A model generated the notes under the pieces. The model saw only the letters and a program-made list of their open reading frames with translations. It was not told where the DNA came from and did not search any database. From a bacterium (GTDB taxonomy: Bacteria > Armatimonadota > Chthonomonadetes > Chthonomonadales > CAJBBX01), in assembly GCA_009885735.1 (NCBI GenBank), contig VFKD01000217.1, positions 1 to 37,269 of the forward strand: 37,269 nt of DNA, written 5' to 3'. Both the position numbers and the translations under genes were made by a program. Below, in pieces: positions 8,749 through 19,875 of the stretch. Numbering within the stretch: position 1 is the stretch's first letter; the number at the start of each line of letters is the position of its first letter.

Positions 8749-11700
8749 TTGAGATCGCACCTGCGACTGTCCTTGCTCATCTGTTCACTGTTGGTGTTTG
8801 GCCTGGTTTTCGTCCCGTCATTGGGAGCCCAGACAGATTATCGCACAGCGCTTCTGCAGGGCCTGCCATTTCGATCCATTGGTCCGGCGATCATGGGTGG
8901 ACGCATCGACGACTTCGCAGTGGCGGAGGGCAATCCGTCGCTCGTCTACGCCGCTACGGCCTCGGGAGGCCTCTGGAAGACCGAGAACCATGGAACATCC
9001 TGGACCACCGTTTTCGATACTCAGGTCACCAGCAGTATCGGCGCGGTTGCGCTCGCGCCTTCCGACTCAAATGTGGTGTGGGTTGGGACGGGCGAGGCAA
9101 ACGGCCGCCAAAGCTCTTCGTGGGGGCATGGCGTCTATCGTTCCACCGATGCAGGCAAAACATGGACACACTGCGGCCTCGAATCGACGCTCGCGATAGG
9201 CCGCATTGTCGTACACCCGACCGACCCGAATACGGCCTTCGTTGCGGCGGCCGGCAGCTTGTGGGGCGCGAGCCAAGATCGCGGCGTCTACAAGACGACT
9301 GATGGCGGGAAGACCTGGATGCAGAGCCTTTTTGTGGATGCTGATACCGGCGCCATAGACCTTGTGATTGATCCTGCCATCCCTTCGACGCTCTACGCTA
9401 GCTCCTATCAGCGGCGGCGCACACCCTTTAGCTATCGTGGGCTCGGGGCGGGAAGCGGCATTCATAAGACGATGGATGGGGGCAGGACCTGGGTACGCCT
9501 CAACGAGGGCCTCCCAAAGGGACCACTTGGCCGTATTGGACTGTGCCTTTACAAGAAGAATCCCGCCATCCTCTACGCCATCGTGGAGCACGACGAGGGC
9601 GGCATCTTCCGGACGGAGAACGGCGGCGCCTCGTGGACGAAAACCGCAGGAATGGGCGCGAACAATCGACCTTCGTACTATAGCCAAATCCGCGTGGACC
9701 CCTCCAATGACCAGGTGGTCTGGACGGGAGGCTTGGCGCTGAGCATTTCTGTTGACGGCGCCAAGTCCTTTCGCGCCACCTTCGCTCCGGTTCACAGCGA
9801 TTTTCATGCGATATGGATCGACCCTGCAAACAGCAAGCACGTGCTCTCTGGATCAGACGGCGGAATACAGTGGAGCTGGGACCAAGGGCGCACTTGGGAC
9901 TTCGTGAGCACACTTCCATTAGCCCAGTTCTATGAGGTCGGCTACGACATGCGCACGCCCTACTGGGTCTATGGAGGCCTGCAAGACAACGGCACCTGGG
10001 GAGCGCCCAGCCGCACTCTGAACACCCAAGGGGTTACAAACGACGACTGGCAGAAGATTAACGGCGGCGATGGCTTCTTCGTGAGGCCCGATCCCACGGA
10101 CTGGCGGGTAACCTACGCAGAGTCTCAGAACGGATCCCTGGCTCGGATTAACGTTGAGCTGGGCGAGAGCAAGTCGATTCGGCCAAGAAGCGACGATGGG
10201 GAGACCTACCGATTCGACTGGAACTCTCCGCTCCTGATCTCACCGCACAATCCTCGCAGGCTCCTCTATGGAGGCAACAGACTGTTCATCTCCGAGGATC
10301 GCGGCGACACCTGGCGGCGCACCGAAGATCTCACGACAAAGCCCGATATGACGAAGCTGCCTATCTTCGGTTCGGTGCCTACCCGTGCGGAGCTGGCGCG
10401 CACGGAAGTAACGCCCAGCACCTATGGGCAGATCGTGACGCTCACGGAATCGCCTCTCAAGGCCGGAGTGCTCTACGCGGGCACCGACGACGGCAACTTG
10501 CAGGTGAGCAAGGACGACGGCAAGACCTTCGTTAACGTGGCGGACCGTGTTCCTGGGCTGCCCAAGGGAACCTATGTCAGCCGCCTGGAGGCGTCTCACC
10601 ATGCTCCGGGCCGTTGCTATGCGGCATTCGACGGGCATCGGGCAAACGACTTCGCGCCGTACCTCTACGTTACTGAAGATTATGGGCAGACGTGGGCGCG
10701 AATCTCGGCCGGCCTCGACCAGGGAAGCACGCTCAGCGTGGTGCGGGAGCACTTCCGCCAGCCGAATCTGCTCTTCGCGGGAGCGGAGCGGGGACTCTAC
10801 ATCTCGCTCAACCGCGGCGCCTCGTGGACCCGCGTTGCAGGCGGGCTGCCGACCGTACCGATTGACGACATCGCCATTCATCCGAGAGAGAACGACCTAA
10901 TTCTTGGAACCCACGGGCGGGGCATCTACCTGTTGGATGACCTCGGCGCACTCGAGGCCCTCGCCGGTGAGACCTCGGAGCCAGCGGCGATGATCTTCGC
11001 GCCCTCGCGGGGTCGCCAATATCGGCTGACGGACCCAAAGGGATTCCTCAGCAGCCGCTGGTTTGCGGGGGAGAATCCGCCCAGCGGCTTGGTGCTTCAG
11101 TACTACTTGAAGGAGAAGCCAACCGAAGCCTCGCCCGTGAAGATCGATATCCTGGAGAAGGACGGCAAGACGCTGGTTCGCGAACTTCGGCCCGGTGCGG
11201 GCGGAAGCGGGGGAGGAGGCTTTGGTGGCAGAGGCGGTGGTGCGCCGCCGCGCCCCTCCGCGCCGCAGGTGGGCCTGAATCGCACCGTATGGGACATGCG
11301 TGCGCAGGCGCCTCCACAAGGATTTAGGGGCCAGCGCGTGCGTCCCGGCGAGTATGTTGCTCGTCTATCTGTTGGCCCCATAGTGCAGTCCGTCCCCCTG
11401 AAGGTGGAGAATGACCCAAGGCTCAACTGGACCTCGGCGCAGGAGAAGGACTACTTTGGCGCCCTCGCCAGCCTGAGCCGATACTCTATCTTCCTTGCCC
11501 AGGCTCGCAAGGCCGTGACCGACGTGAAGACACAGCTCGTGGCCGCCGAGGCAGTCGAGGCGATGAAGTCTGCACCGAGCGAGACCAAGGCGAAGGTTGC
11601 TGAGTTCAAGCAGATGCTTGCCAAAGTGGATGCTCTCTTCGGAGTCGAGGCGACTCCGCGTCCGGGAGGCCGAGGGCCGGGCCGGGGAGCCGGAGCACCT

Positions 11701-11997
11701 GGCGGAGCTCCGCCCGTTTCTCCGACTCCTGAAGCCCAGCGGTCCCAAGTTCCTCCTCGTCCGGCGCCGTTTGCTCGCATCGCCACAGTTCTTGGCGATC
11801 TGGACCGTTGGTCGGAGCCTCCATCGAGAGAGCTGCGCCGCGAAATCGAGCGGCTTGGGTCCGAGCTTCGGTCTGCCATCGGCAAGGTCAACGGGCTCCT
11901 TGGCGCGCCGGTTGCAGAGCTGAACGCGGCACTCTTGGGCGCGGGCCTCGAGAAGATTGCCGGCGCGGCGACCATCGACACACGAGCGCTGCGGTAA
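8749..11997 (+). CDS. Secreted BNR/VPS10-sortilin-like beta-propeller protein (glycosyl-hydrolase-like annotation in many genomes)
   Basis: Signal peptide MRSHLRLSLLICSLLVFGLVFVPSLGAQ from TTG at 8749, preceded by GGAGG; repeated Asp-box-like motifs (TENHGTSWTTVF, STDAGKTWTHCG, TTDGGKTWMQSL, TEDYGQTWARIS). The ORF extends upstream to 8689. Confidence 0.88.
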   Translation: MRSHLRLSLLICSLLVFGLVFVPSLGAQTDYRTALLQGLPFRSIGPAIMGGRIDDFAVAEGNPSLVYAATASGGLWKTENHGTSWTTVFDTQVTSSIGAVALAPSDSNVVWVGTGEANGRQSSSWGHGVYRSTDAGKTWTHCGLESTLAIGRIVVHPTDPNTAFVAAAGSLWGASQDRGVYKTTDGGKTWMQSLFVDADTGAIDLVIDPAIPSTLYASSYQRRRTPFSYRGLGAGSGIHKTMDGGRTWVRLNEGLPKGPLGRIGLCLYKKNPAILYAIVEHDEGGIFRTENGGASWTKTAGMGANNRPSYYSQIRVDPSNDQVVWTGGLALSISVDGAKSFRATFAPVHSDFHAIWIDPANSKHVLSGSDGGIQWSWDQGRTWDFVSTLPLAQFYEVGYDMRTPYWVYGGLQDNGTWGAPSRTLNTQGVTNDDWQKINGGDGFFVRPDPTDWRVTYAESQNGSLARINVELGESKSIRPRSDDGETYRFDWNSPLLISPHNPRRLLYGGNRLFISEDRGDTWRRTEDLTTKPDMTKLPIFGSVPTRAELARTEVTPSTYGQIVTLTESPLKAGVLYAGTDDGNLQVSKDDGKTFVNVADRVPGLPKGTYVSRLEASHHAPGRCYAAFDGHRANDFAPYLYVTEDYGQTWARISAGLDQGSTLSVVREHFRQPNLLFAGAERGLYISLNRGASWTRVAGGLPTVPIDDIAIHPRENDLILGTHGRGIYLLDDLGALEALAGETSEPAAMIFAPSRGRQYRLTDPKGFLSSRWFAGENPPSGLVLQYYLKEKPTEASPVKIDILEKDGKTLVRELRPGAGGSGGGGFGGRGGGAPPRPSAPQVGLNRTVWDMRAQAPPQGFRGQRVRPGEYVARLSVGPIVQSVPLKVENDPRLNWTSAQEKDYFGALASLSRYSIFLAQARKAVTDVKTQLVAAEAVEAMKSAPSETKAKVAEFKQMLAKVDALFGVEATPRPGGRGPGRGAGAPGGAPPVSPTPEAQRSQVPPRPAPFARIATVLGDLDRWSEPPSRELRREIERLGSELRSAIGKVNGLLGAPVAELNAALLGAGLEKIAGAATIDTRALR

Positions 11998-12133
11998 GCG
12001 GCTTGGGCATTCGCGCGGGTTTGGCGCCCGGTATCGGCACATCCGACGCCGGGGCTTTGTTCGTCTCGCCTTTCGGGGCATCGGGTAAGATAGCTTCGTC
12101 AATATCATGCCGAACCGGAGCACGCAACCTCTC

Positions 12134-15100
12134 ATGACCGACGTCACCATCGAGCTAACCGAGCTTCTTCACCGACGCATCGTCATTCTCGACGGCGCGA
12201 TGGGAACGCTCGCCCAGGCTTGGCGGCTCGACGAAGCCGGCTTTCGAGGGGAGCAGTTTCGGGAACATCCCGTCGACCTCAAGAACAGCGTAGACATTCT
12301 GAGCCTGGTGCGTCCCGATCTCATCCTGGAGGTTCATCGCGCCTACCTGGACGCGGGCGCCGACATCATCAGCACCAACACCTTCAATGCTCAGGCCATC
12401 TCGATGGCGGACTATCAGCTCGAATCTCATGTCTACGACATGAATGTGGCTTCCGCGCGACTTGCAAAGCAAGCCATTGTCGAGTGTGGGCGCGCGGAAG
12501 GCGAAGCGAAAGCCTATGCCGCCGGATCGATGGGTCCCACGTCTCGCAGCGCCTCGGTAGTGGTGGACGTTAACCGCCCAGATTACAGGTCCGTCTCATA
12601 CGACGAGCTGGAATCGGCCTACTACACTCAGGCGAAGGGATTGCTAGATGGGGGAGCAGACATCCTGCTCGTCGAGACCACGTTCGATACGCTTAACCTC
12701 AAGGCGGGCCTTGCAGCCGTGCAGCGACTCTTCGATGAGGGGGAGCGCCGCGTTCCAGTGATGGCATCCCTCACGATCACGGACAAAGCTGGGGGCAACC
12801 TCACCGGCCAGAACCTCGAGGCGATGTGGAACTCTATTTCCCATGTGCCGCTGATCAGCGTGGGACTGAACTGTGCGCTCGGTCCGGACCTGATGAGGCC
12901 CTTCATTGAGGAGCTCTCCTCTCTTGCGCCCATCTTCGTGAGCGCCTACCCGAACGCGGGGCTGCCTAACCCTCTGAGCAAGACCGGCACGGGGTTCGAC
13001 CTGACCGCGGAGGAGATGGCTGAGCAGCTTCGTGAATGGGCGGAGCGAGGCTGGCTCAACCTCGTTGGCGGGTGCTGTGGCTCCACGCCCGAACACATTC
13101 GGCTCATACGTAAGGCGGTCGAGGGCATCCCCCCGCGCACTCCGCCCCAAATTGAGCCGCTGCTGCGCCTCAGTGGAACCAGGCCCTTCACATTGAGGCC
13201 GGACGTCAACTTTGTGAACGTTGGAGAGCGCACGAACGTGACGGGCTCGCCACGGTTTGCCAAGCTCATCCTGGCGGGTAACTACGAGGAGGCGCTGCGA
13301 ATCGCCCAGCAGCAGGTGACCAACGGCGCCCAAGTAATCGACGTGAACATGGACGAAGGCCTCCTGGACTCTGAGCACGCGATGAAGACATTTCTGACTC
13401 TCATACAAGGCGAGCCGAATATCAACTCCGTGCCTGTGATGGTGGACAGCTCGAAATGGAGCGTGATTGAGGCCGGCCTCAAGTGCCTTCCCGGCAAGGG
13501 AGTGGTCAACTCTATCAGCCTTAAGGAGGGCGAGGAGACCTTTATCCGTCAGGCAAGGCAAGTGCTGCGCTTTGGAGCGGCAGTCGTTGTGATGGCGTTC
13601 GACGAGCAGGGTCAGGCTGATACGCTGGAGCGCAAGGTTGCGGTCTGCACGCGCGCCTACCGCATTCTGACAGAGCAGGTCGGATTTGCCCCGCAGGACA
13701 TCATCTTCGACCCAAATGTGCTCACGGTAGCCACCGGCATCGAAGAGCACAGCGAGTACGGCAAGGCCTTCATCGAGGCCATCCGGCAGATAAAGGCCTC
13801 GCTTCCGTATGCTAAGGTCTCCGGCGGCGTCAGCAACGTCTCATTCTCGTTTCGGGGCAACAACGCTGTGCGAGAGGCCATGCACTCGGCCTTTCTGTTT
13901 CACGCGATCAAGGCCGGCTTGGATATGGGGATAGTGAATGCGGGCCAGCTTGCTGTCTACGAGACGATCGAGCCCGAGCTTCGCGACGCGGTGGAGGACG
14001 TGCTGCTCAACCGCAGGCCCGACGCTACAGACCGGTTGGTGGAGCTGGCCGAGCGCTACCGTGGTACGGAGCAGAAGTCCGAAGCACAGCAAGCACAGTG
14101 GCGTCAGCTTCCTATTTCTGAGAGGCTTTCGCACGCGCTGGTGAACGGTCTCACGGATCATATCGAGGCCGACGTGGAGGAAGCGCGGCTGCTTGCCGAG
14201 CGTCCACTGCATGTCATCGAAGGACCCCTGATGGACGGCATGAATGTGGTGGGGGACCTCTTCGGCGCGGGCAAGATGTTCCTGCCGCAGGTGGTGAAGA
14301 GCGCTCGAGTGATGAAGCGAGCCGTCGCGGTGCTGCTGCCCTACATGGAGGCTGAGAAGGCCGGGTCGGGGCTGGATCGCGCTGCGGGAACCGTGGTGAT
14401 GGCGACCGTGAAGGGCGATGTGCACGACATTGGCAAGAACATCGTGGGAGTCGTGCTGGAGTGCAACAACTTTCGCGTCATAGACCTTGGCGTAATGGTG
14501 GCTTGCGACAAGATCCTCGGTGCGGCGCGCGAACACAAGGCGGACATCATCGGTCTAAGCGGCCTCATCACCCCTTCGTTGGACGAGATGGTTCACGTCG
14601 CCAGCGAAATGCAGCGCGAGGGCCTCGATATTCCACTCCTCATCGGCGGGGCTACCACCAGCAAGGCGCACACCGCCATCAAGATCGCTCCTTCCTACGA
14701 GCGAGAGGTCGTACACGTGCTGGATGCCTCTCGCGCGGTCGGCGTGGTGAGCGCACTCATTTCGCCTGAGCTGCGTCCGCAGTTTGAGCGCGACAATCGC
14801 GCAGAGCAGGCCGCTGCACGGGAGCAGTATGCCGCCCGATCCGCGGAGCGCTCCATGCTGTCGATTGAGGCGGCGCGGAACCGGCGATTTCCCATTGAGT
14901 GGCGGTCGGAAGAGCTGCCCACGCCTTCGAGTTTAGGAGTGCGGTTGGTGAAGGATGTCCCACTCGACGTCCTCGTGCCGTATATCGACTGGTCTCCCTT
15001 CTTTCACGCCTGGATGATGCGCGGAAGGTTTCCGGCAATCCTTGATGACGAGACGGTGGGTCCGGCAGCTCGCGAGGTCTATGCGGACGGCCTCAAGATG

Positions 15101-15838
15101 CTGGATCAGCTCGTGGAGGGTCATTCTCTGGTGGGGCAGGGGGTCTATGGGCTCTTTCCCGCGAACTCGATAGGCGACGACATCGTCGTGTTCAAAGACG
15201 AATCAAGAACCGAGAGGCTGGCCGTTCTGCACACGCTTCGGCAGCAGGTGGACAAAGGCGCGGGTACGCACAACTACGCCCTGGCCGACTTCGTTGCACC
15301 CGAACACGCTGGGCTTCGAGACTACGTGGGCGCGTTCGCGGTAACCACCGGCCATGGCGTTTCCGAGCTTGGTGCAAAGTACCGCGCTGCTCTGGACGAC
15401 CACAGCGCGATTATGGTGGAGGCCCTGGCAGACCGTCTAGTCGAAGCATTTGCAGAATATTTGCACCAAATGGTGCGAATCGAGATGGGGCACGGCGATC
15501 CCCAGGAGTTGGGAGTAGACGATCTGATCAAGGAGCGATACCGCGGCATTCGGCCCGCTCCCGGCTATCCGGCCTGCCCGGACCACACCGAGAAACTGAC
15601 GCTCTTTGACCTTCTAGACGCCCATGCAAACACGGGGATAGCGCTCACCGAAAGCCTTGCAATGTCGCCCGGCAGCAGCATCTGCGGTCTCTATCTTGCG
15701 CATCCTCAGGCGCGGTACTTCCCGGTGGGAAAGATGGAGCGCGATCAGGTGCGAGACTACGCCGCGCGTAAGGGCATCTCACTCCACGAGGCACAGAGAT
15801 GGCTCTCGCCCAACCTAAACTATGAGCCCAATCCGTAG
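12134..15838 (+). CDS. metH: Cobalamin-dependent methionine synthase MetH, full length
   Basis: Hcy-binding domain ([11 protein letters not shown]...[12 protein letters not shown]), pterin domain ([14 protein letters not shown]), B12-binding motif ([19 protein letters not shown]), activation domain ([29 protein letters not shown]). ORF opens at 12107; the second ATG at 12134 is the more likely start. Confidence 0.96.
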   Translation: MTDVTIELTELLHRRIVILDGAMGTLAQAWRLDEAGFRGEQFREHPVDLKNSVDILSLVRPDLILEVHRAYLDAGADIISTNTFNAQAISMADYQLESHVYDMNVASARLAKQAIVECGRAEGEAKAYAAGSMGPTSRSASVVVDVNRPDYRSVSYDELESAYYTQAKGLLDGGADILLVETTFDTLNLKAGLAAVQRLFDEGERRVPVMASLTITDKAGGNLTGQNLEAMWNSISHVPLISVGLNCALGPDLMRPFIEELSSLAPIFVSAYPNAGLPNPLSKTGTGFDLTAEEMAEQLREWAERGWLNLVGGCCGSTPEHIRLIRKAVEGIPPRTPPQIEPLLRLSGTRPFTLRPDVNFVNVGERTNVTGSPRFAKLILAGNYEEALRIAQQQVTNGAQVIDVNMDEGLLDSEHAMKTFLTLIQGEPNINSVPVMVDSSKWSVIEAGLKCLPGKGVVNSISLKEGEETFIRQARQVLRFGAAVVVMAFDEQGQADTLERKVAVCTRAYRILTEQVGFAPQDIIFDPNVLTVATGIEEHSEYGKAFIEAIRQIKASLPYAKVSGGVSNVSFSFRGNNAVREAMHSAFLFHAIKAGLDMGIVNAGQLAVYETIEPELRDAVEDVLLNRRPDATDRLVELAERYRGTEQKSEAQQAQWRQLPISERLSHALVNGLTDHIEADVEEARLLAERPLHVIEGPLMDGMNVVGDLFGAGKMFLPQVVKSARVMKRAVAVLLPYMEAEKAGSGLDRAAGTVVMATVKGDVHDIGKNIVGVVLECNNFRVIDLGVMVACDKILGAAREHKADIIGLSGLITPSLDEMVHVASEMQREGLDIPLLIGGATTSKAHTAIKIAPSYEREVVHVLDASRAVGVVSALISPELRPQFERDNRAEQAAAREQYAARSAERSMLSIEAARNRRFPIEWRSEELPTPSSLGVRLVKDVPLDVLVPYIDWSPFFHAWMMRGRFPAILDDETVGPAAREVYADGLKMLDQLVEGHSLVGQGVYGLFPANSIGDDIVVFKDESRTERLAVLHTLRQQVDKGAGTHNYALADFVAPEHAGLRDYVGAFAVTTGHGVSELGAKYRAALDDHSAIMVEALADRLVEAFAEYLHQMVRIEMGHGDPQELGVDDLIKERYRGIRPAPGYPACPDHTEKLTLFDLLDAHANTGIALTESLAMSPGSSICGLYLAHPQARYFPVGKMERDQVRDYAARKGISLHEAQRWLSPNLNYEPNP

Positions 15839-16724
15839 GGGCGCCCCGATGTGGGTGCCCGAGCGATTCGGCGGCATGATGGTGGCGACGCTCTGCCACT
15901 TCGATTCGCTCGATCGTGTGGACGTGGCCTCAATCGCAATACATGCAGATCGGTTGATTGCTGCCGGAGTGGATGCACTCTGCCCGTGCGGCACCACCGG
16001 GGAGATGCTCTTCCTGTCCGCAGGCGAAAAAGTCCGAGTCGTCGAAGCAACCTGCCGGGCCGTCGCGGGCCGAGTTCCAGTGCTGGCCGGGGTGTGGGCG
16101 ACGACGGTGAAGCAGACTACATTCCTCGCCGAGGCAGCTGAATCCGCCGGCGCGGACGCCGTCTTTCTACCCACACCCGTGTACTATCCTGCGGACGACG
16201 AGGTGATATGCAACTGGTATAGAGCCGTCCATGAGGCGACTTCACTTCCAGTCTTCGCCTACAACATCCCGGCCTATGCGGCCAATTGTGTCTCGGCGGC
16301 GGCGGCTTCGCGGTTGGCAGGGGAGGGGACAATCGCGGGGATCAAGGATTCGACCGGAAAGCGCGAGCAGATTCTGTCGTATTTGGAGTCCGTAGGACCC
16401 GGTGGATGCGTTCTAGCGGCAAGCGACAGCTCCGCCAGCACTGCTCGAGAAATTGGCGCGCACGGGTTTATCTCGGCCATCGCAAATGTCTGGCCCAGCA
16501 CGTTTGTCAAGATTTGGCAAGGAGACATATCTCTGCAGTCTGGGGTCGATCGAGCCCGGACACTTGTGAAGAAGCATGGCGGCATCCCTGCACTCAAGTA
16601 CCTTGTCAGCAAGACAGGAATTGGGTCCAGCCAGTGTAGACTGCCGCTTTGTGGATTGAGCGACGATGCCATGGCGGAGCTCGACACGCTTCTGATTGAA
16701 GCACCCGAGATTGGCCTGCGCTAG
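15822..16724 (+). CDS. DapA/N-acetylneuraminate lyase superfamily aldolase (DHDPS-like)
   Basis: [13 protein letters not shown] (GTTGE), FAYNIPAY (YNxP), AGIKDSTG (Schiff-base Lys); ATG overlaps the metH 3' end by 17 nt. Substrate not assignable by eye. Confidence 0.85.
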   Translation: MSPIRRGAPMWVPERFGGMMVATLCHFDSLDRVDVASIAIHADRLIAAGVDALCPCGTTGEMLFLSAGEKVRVVEATCRAVAGRVPVLAGVWATTVKQTTFLAEAAESAGADAVFLPTPVYYPADDEVICNWYRAVHEATSLPVFAYNIPAYAANCVSAAAASRLAGEGTIAGIKDSTGKREQILSYLESVGPGGCVLAASDSSASTAREIGAHGFISAIANVWPSTFVKIWQGDISLQSGVDRARTLVKKHGGIPALKYLVSKTGIGSSQCRLPLCGLSDDAMAELDTLLIEAPEIGLR

Positions 16725-19186
16725 GACTTAGACCGTTGCTTTCCTCGCCGACTGGAGTTTGGTCCCAGCTCTGTCTCGAACATGCCCCCATCCTCATCCG
16801 GTACGAGCATTCTGAACACCGGCACGATCTTGGTGGGACGTTCTGGATCTGGAGCCGCCATGCTGAACAACAGGCGCCCTTGCACCAGAAGCTGAATTGG
16901 AGGCGCATTAGCAGGGCCTCCAAACGCCTCGGTGGCGAAGACCTGCTGTGCTGGGAGGTTCAATCGCCCCACAGATGCGCCTTGTTCAGATGCCACGGCG
17001 CGACGCAGCGGCGGCGGCAGCGCGCCGACTAGGCGAAAACAGCCCACAAGCCCGCCCGTCACCCATCGCCATTCGCGAAGGCCATACTGCGCTCTGGCGC
17101 CTTCAGCCACACCAGAAGCCTGAAGCTGCGCATCGGAGAGGTTCGCTATCTCGCAGAGGTCGTCTAGGCGAAGTGTGCCGTGCTCTTTCTTCGCTGATCG
17201 CCACCGGTCCAGCAGCCTGTTCGGCACCTCCTTTGGCCGCTCATTGTAGAAGCTCAGTGTTCTGAATGAGTGCCAGTTCTGCTTGTGCGTCCACCTCATG
17301 CGAGAGCGATCCGCAGCTTTGCAGATGGCTGCGAAGAGCGTCTGACCTTTCGAGCTGATCTCGGCAGGATCATAGAGGCGAGTGAAGTGATCTCCTATCA
17401 CGTCCTCGCCAGTAGCGATGTGAATTGCCTCAAGCACGTCCGCTGTGGTGGCGCGGTCGCCTACCTGCGATGCGAGCGGGCCGGGCTCGTCTCGCCGTTG
17501 GCGCCTCACCTCCAGCTGTGCGTCCGCCGAATTCGGAGCATGTGGACGTGCGTCCTCCCTGCCATCCTCCTCGTCCGCTTCAAGCTTGCAGCTAGCGCTT
17601 ACAGTCAGGTTTACCAGCTTGCGAAGCCGAGGATCGCCGGCCCGGGCTGCATTCGCCCTGGCATTCCGAGGGCTTGTCGTCTCTGGGTTGGACCCTACGG
17701 CAAGGTCGCTCGCGGACATAATGGCCGCTGCATTCGCTCCGTCTGATACCTCGAAGCCAGAGCCTCCGATGAGCGACACCTGACCCAGTTCGTTCTGCTT
17801 TAGCGCAAGCATTGCAGTTCCTTGAGCCCCGCTGAACTGGGACGGAGGAACGCCGTTTGGAACGCTCTTGGCAGGTCCCACGCGGAATCCTCCGCCGGTC
17901 GCATCCACTCGCGTGCCAGATTGGTTCTGAAGTACTCCAGCCGACATGCCTGCAGGCATTTGGCTTCGAACTGTGTCGGGACCGTCCTCGGCTCCAGGGC
18001 CGAACTTGAGCGTCTTGCCATCACGCAGGCTTGCTAACTCCGCCCCTCCGAGTCCGAAATAGAGCTGAGTCGGACCCCAGCCTCCGTCCGCAAGCTTCTT
18101 CAGCAGCTCCTTGTCTTCCGGCGAGGCCGTCTCTGCGGCCTCCTTTAGCTCGTCGGGAGAGAGATCGGCGAACTTACGATAGCGCTCCATCTGCTCATTG
18201 AGCGCCAAGAGGGCTTTGTCTTTGTCCTGATTACGCATCTGCTGCTCGCGCAGTTGGGATCGAAGGTCCTGAACCACCTCATATCGGTAGGCACCCTCCG
18301 AACCGGTGCGCAGCCAGCGGAACTCAAACACCTCCGTAACGGCGCGCATCAAGTCTCGAACCGGGCGCTTTGTGCAGAAGAGGGTGATCTTGTCGTCCGC
18401 GACAGATCGCGACGGGACGAACTCAACTCCTGTCTGCTTCGACAGCGCAATGCAGAGTTCCGAGAACGAGATACCCTTCGCCGACAGTCCGACGGAGTGG
18501 TCTAGGCGAGGATCGACCACTGCTTTCTCGCGCTGCAGCGCCTGGTAGGCAGCGGTATCCGCATTAGGTTCCGGAGAGGCGAGGAGTGGGCGCGCTACAA
18601 CCACGTAAGGGTCGTTCGTCGTAGAGACCCATGCCGAATTACTGCTGCTCAATGGTTCCGCGTCATACTGCACAGCAGCCGGTCGGTTGATATCCTCGAG
18701 ATCGTCCACAATCGTACCGGCAACCGCAGCCGACCCGACCGTCGCAGGAACTCGCTTATGGGAGGGGCGATCAATTGCAATACGGACCCGCAGCTTGACG
18801 CCGGTCACGGGCTCGCCACTTGATGCAGGGGCGGCGCCGACTTGCTGCCCGGTCGCGGGAAACAGGATTGGCGTTGTCTCCGTAGACTCGACTCGACTAA
18901 ACCGATAGATCATAAGCACGGTGCAAGCTAGAATCAGGCCCGCAGCGGCGAACCGAGGCGACATGGCCGGCCTCAACCGGGAGGCGGCGACGCGGCCGAA
19001 AGGCACGAGTTCACGGGGCGACTGATATTCAGCCTTAAGCGTGTGCAGAAGTTGGCAGCCGGCGTCCAGCGCGGTCACAAACCGCTTGCAGCCAGTGCAG
19101 TTGAGAAGGTGTTGACGGACCTCATCCGATGTTGGCGTACCGCCTTGGCGTATTGCCTCCTGCTTCACTCGTCTGCAGCTAGTCAT
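16721..19186 (-). CDS. Large anti-sigma-factor-like protein: N-terminal zinc-finger (HLLNCTGC), one TM helix, long C-terminal region with secretin/STN-like segments
   Basis: HxxxCxxC motif, TM segment RFAAAGLILACTVLMIYRF, then about 720 aa including LDHSVGLSAKGISFSELCIALSKQTGVEFVPSRS (STN/secretin-N-like). ATGA overlap with the upstream ECF sigma gene. Confidence 0.75.
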   Translation of the reverse strand: MTSCRRVKQEAIRQGGTPTSDEVRQHLLNCTGCKRFVTALDAGCQLLHTLKAEYQSPRELVPFGRVAASRLRPAMSPRFAAAGLILACTVLMIYRFSRVESTETTPILFPATGQQVGAAPASSGEPVTGVKLRVRIAIDRPSHKRVPATVGSAAVAGTIVDDLEDINRPAAVQYDAEPLSSSNSAWVSTTNDPYVVVARPLLASPEPNADTAAYQALQREKAVVDPRLDHSVGLSAKGISFSELCIALSKQTGVEFVPSRSVADDKITLFCTKRPVRDLMRAVTEVFEFRWLRTGSEGAYRYEVVQDLRSQLREQQMRNQDKDKALLALNEQMERYRKFADLSPDELKEAAETASPEDKELLKKLADGGWGPTQLYFGLGGAELASLRDGKTLKFGPGAEDGPDTVRSQMPAGMSAGVLQNQSGTRVDATGGGFRVGPAKSVPNGVPPSQFSGAQGTAMLALKQNELGQVSLIGGSGFEVSDGANAAAIMSASDLAVGSNPETTSPRNARANAARAGDPRLRKLVNLTVSASCKLEADEEDGREDARPHAPNSADAQLEVRRQRRDEPGPLASQVGDRATTADVLEAIHIATGEDVIGDHFTRLYDPAEISSKGQTLFAAICKAADRSRMRWTHKQNWHSFRTLSFYNERPKEVPNRLLDRWRSAKKEHGTLRLDDLCEIANLSDAQLQASGVAEGARAQYGLREWRWVTGGLVGCFRLVGALPPPLRRAVASEQGASVGRLNLPAQQVFATEAFGGPANAPPIQLLVQGRLLFSMAAPDPERPTKIVPVFRMLVPDEDGGMFETELGPNSSRRGKQRSKS

Positions 19187-19836
19187 GGCGCCTTCTCCTC
19201 ATCCCTCATCGCTTTGTCGGCCCATCGCGCAAGGTCGGTCCTGGCGCGATAGAGAGAATTGTATACAGACTTTCGTGTGAGTCCCAGTGCGGCCGCGATC
19301 TGTTCCGCGGTGCATCCGTCCACTTCGTGGAGTGTGAGAATGACCCGCCTGATAGGGGAGAGCTGCTTCAGCGCCTCATCCACGGTGAAACGAGCAGACT
19401 CAGCCGTCATCCCGTCCGCAAGTTCCTCGGCAGCCTCGAGGGGTACCGTGTTCGCACGGTCGCGGGACCTGCTTCGGAGGCGGTCCTTGCATACATTGAC
19501 AGCGAGTCGAGTGACCCATGCCTCAAATTCGCCACTCCCGCGAAAGGTGGGCAGCCTTTCGATAATGCGCACCAGGACCTCTTGCAGCGCATCGGCGGCA
19601 TCTTCTCTGTGGGCCAGCATCGCCCGACAGAGCAGCGAGAGCCTTCGATGATGTGGCAAGAGGAGGCGCTCAATGGCGGCGTGGTCGCCGTGAATTGCCC
19701 TGGCCAAAAGGTCGCGCAAGGGCACGCCGGCACCCTCGTGCTGAAGGCCCATCGTCAGCCGATCAGATTGCTGCAGGGTCGCGCTCCTCCCAACATTATG
19801 GTCCTCTGCATATATGACGAAACAGGTCTCGCTCAT
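19183..19836 (-). CDS. ECF-type RNA polymerase sigma factor
   Basis: Region 2 (DAADALQEVLVRIIERLPTFRGSGEFEAWVTRLAVNVCKDRLRSRSR) and region 4 (LKQLSPIRRVILTLHEVDGCTAEQIAAALGLTRKSVYNSLYRARTDL). Confidence 0.93.
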   Translation of the reverse strand: MSETCFVIYAEDHNVGRSATLQQSDRLTMGLQHEGAGVPLRDLLARAIHGDHAAIERLLLPHHRRLSLLCRAMLAHREDAADALQEVLVRIIERLPTFRGSGEFEAWVTRLAVNVCKDRLRSRSRDRANTVPLEAAEELADGMTAESARFTVDEALKQLSPIRRVILTLHEVDGCTAEQIAAALGLTRKSVYNSLYRARTDLARWADKAMRDEEKAP

Positions 19837-19875
19837 TGCTCACCACCGTCAAAGAATCTTTTTGCGGTGCAGCGC

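Noticed and set aside
7137-8780. 547-aa minus-strand ORF antisense to mutL
   Set aside because: Shadow ORF of a high-GC coding region; no recognisable motifs, while the opposite strand encodes an unambiguous MutL.
11998-12133. Possible cobalamin or SAM riboswitch before metH
   Set aside because: The gap is only about 136 bp, and I could not recognise a B12-box or SAM aptamer core.
12644-13750. 368-aa minus-strand ORF antisense to metH
   Set aside because: Antisense shadow of MetH; no family motif or clear RBS.
17270-17746. Plus-strand 158-aa ORF opposite the anti-sigma-like gene, or a frameshift in that region
   Set aside because: The minus-strand frame is continuous across the region with consistent domain-like sequence on both sides; no frameshift needed.
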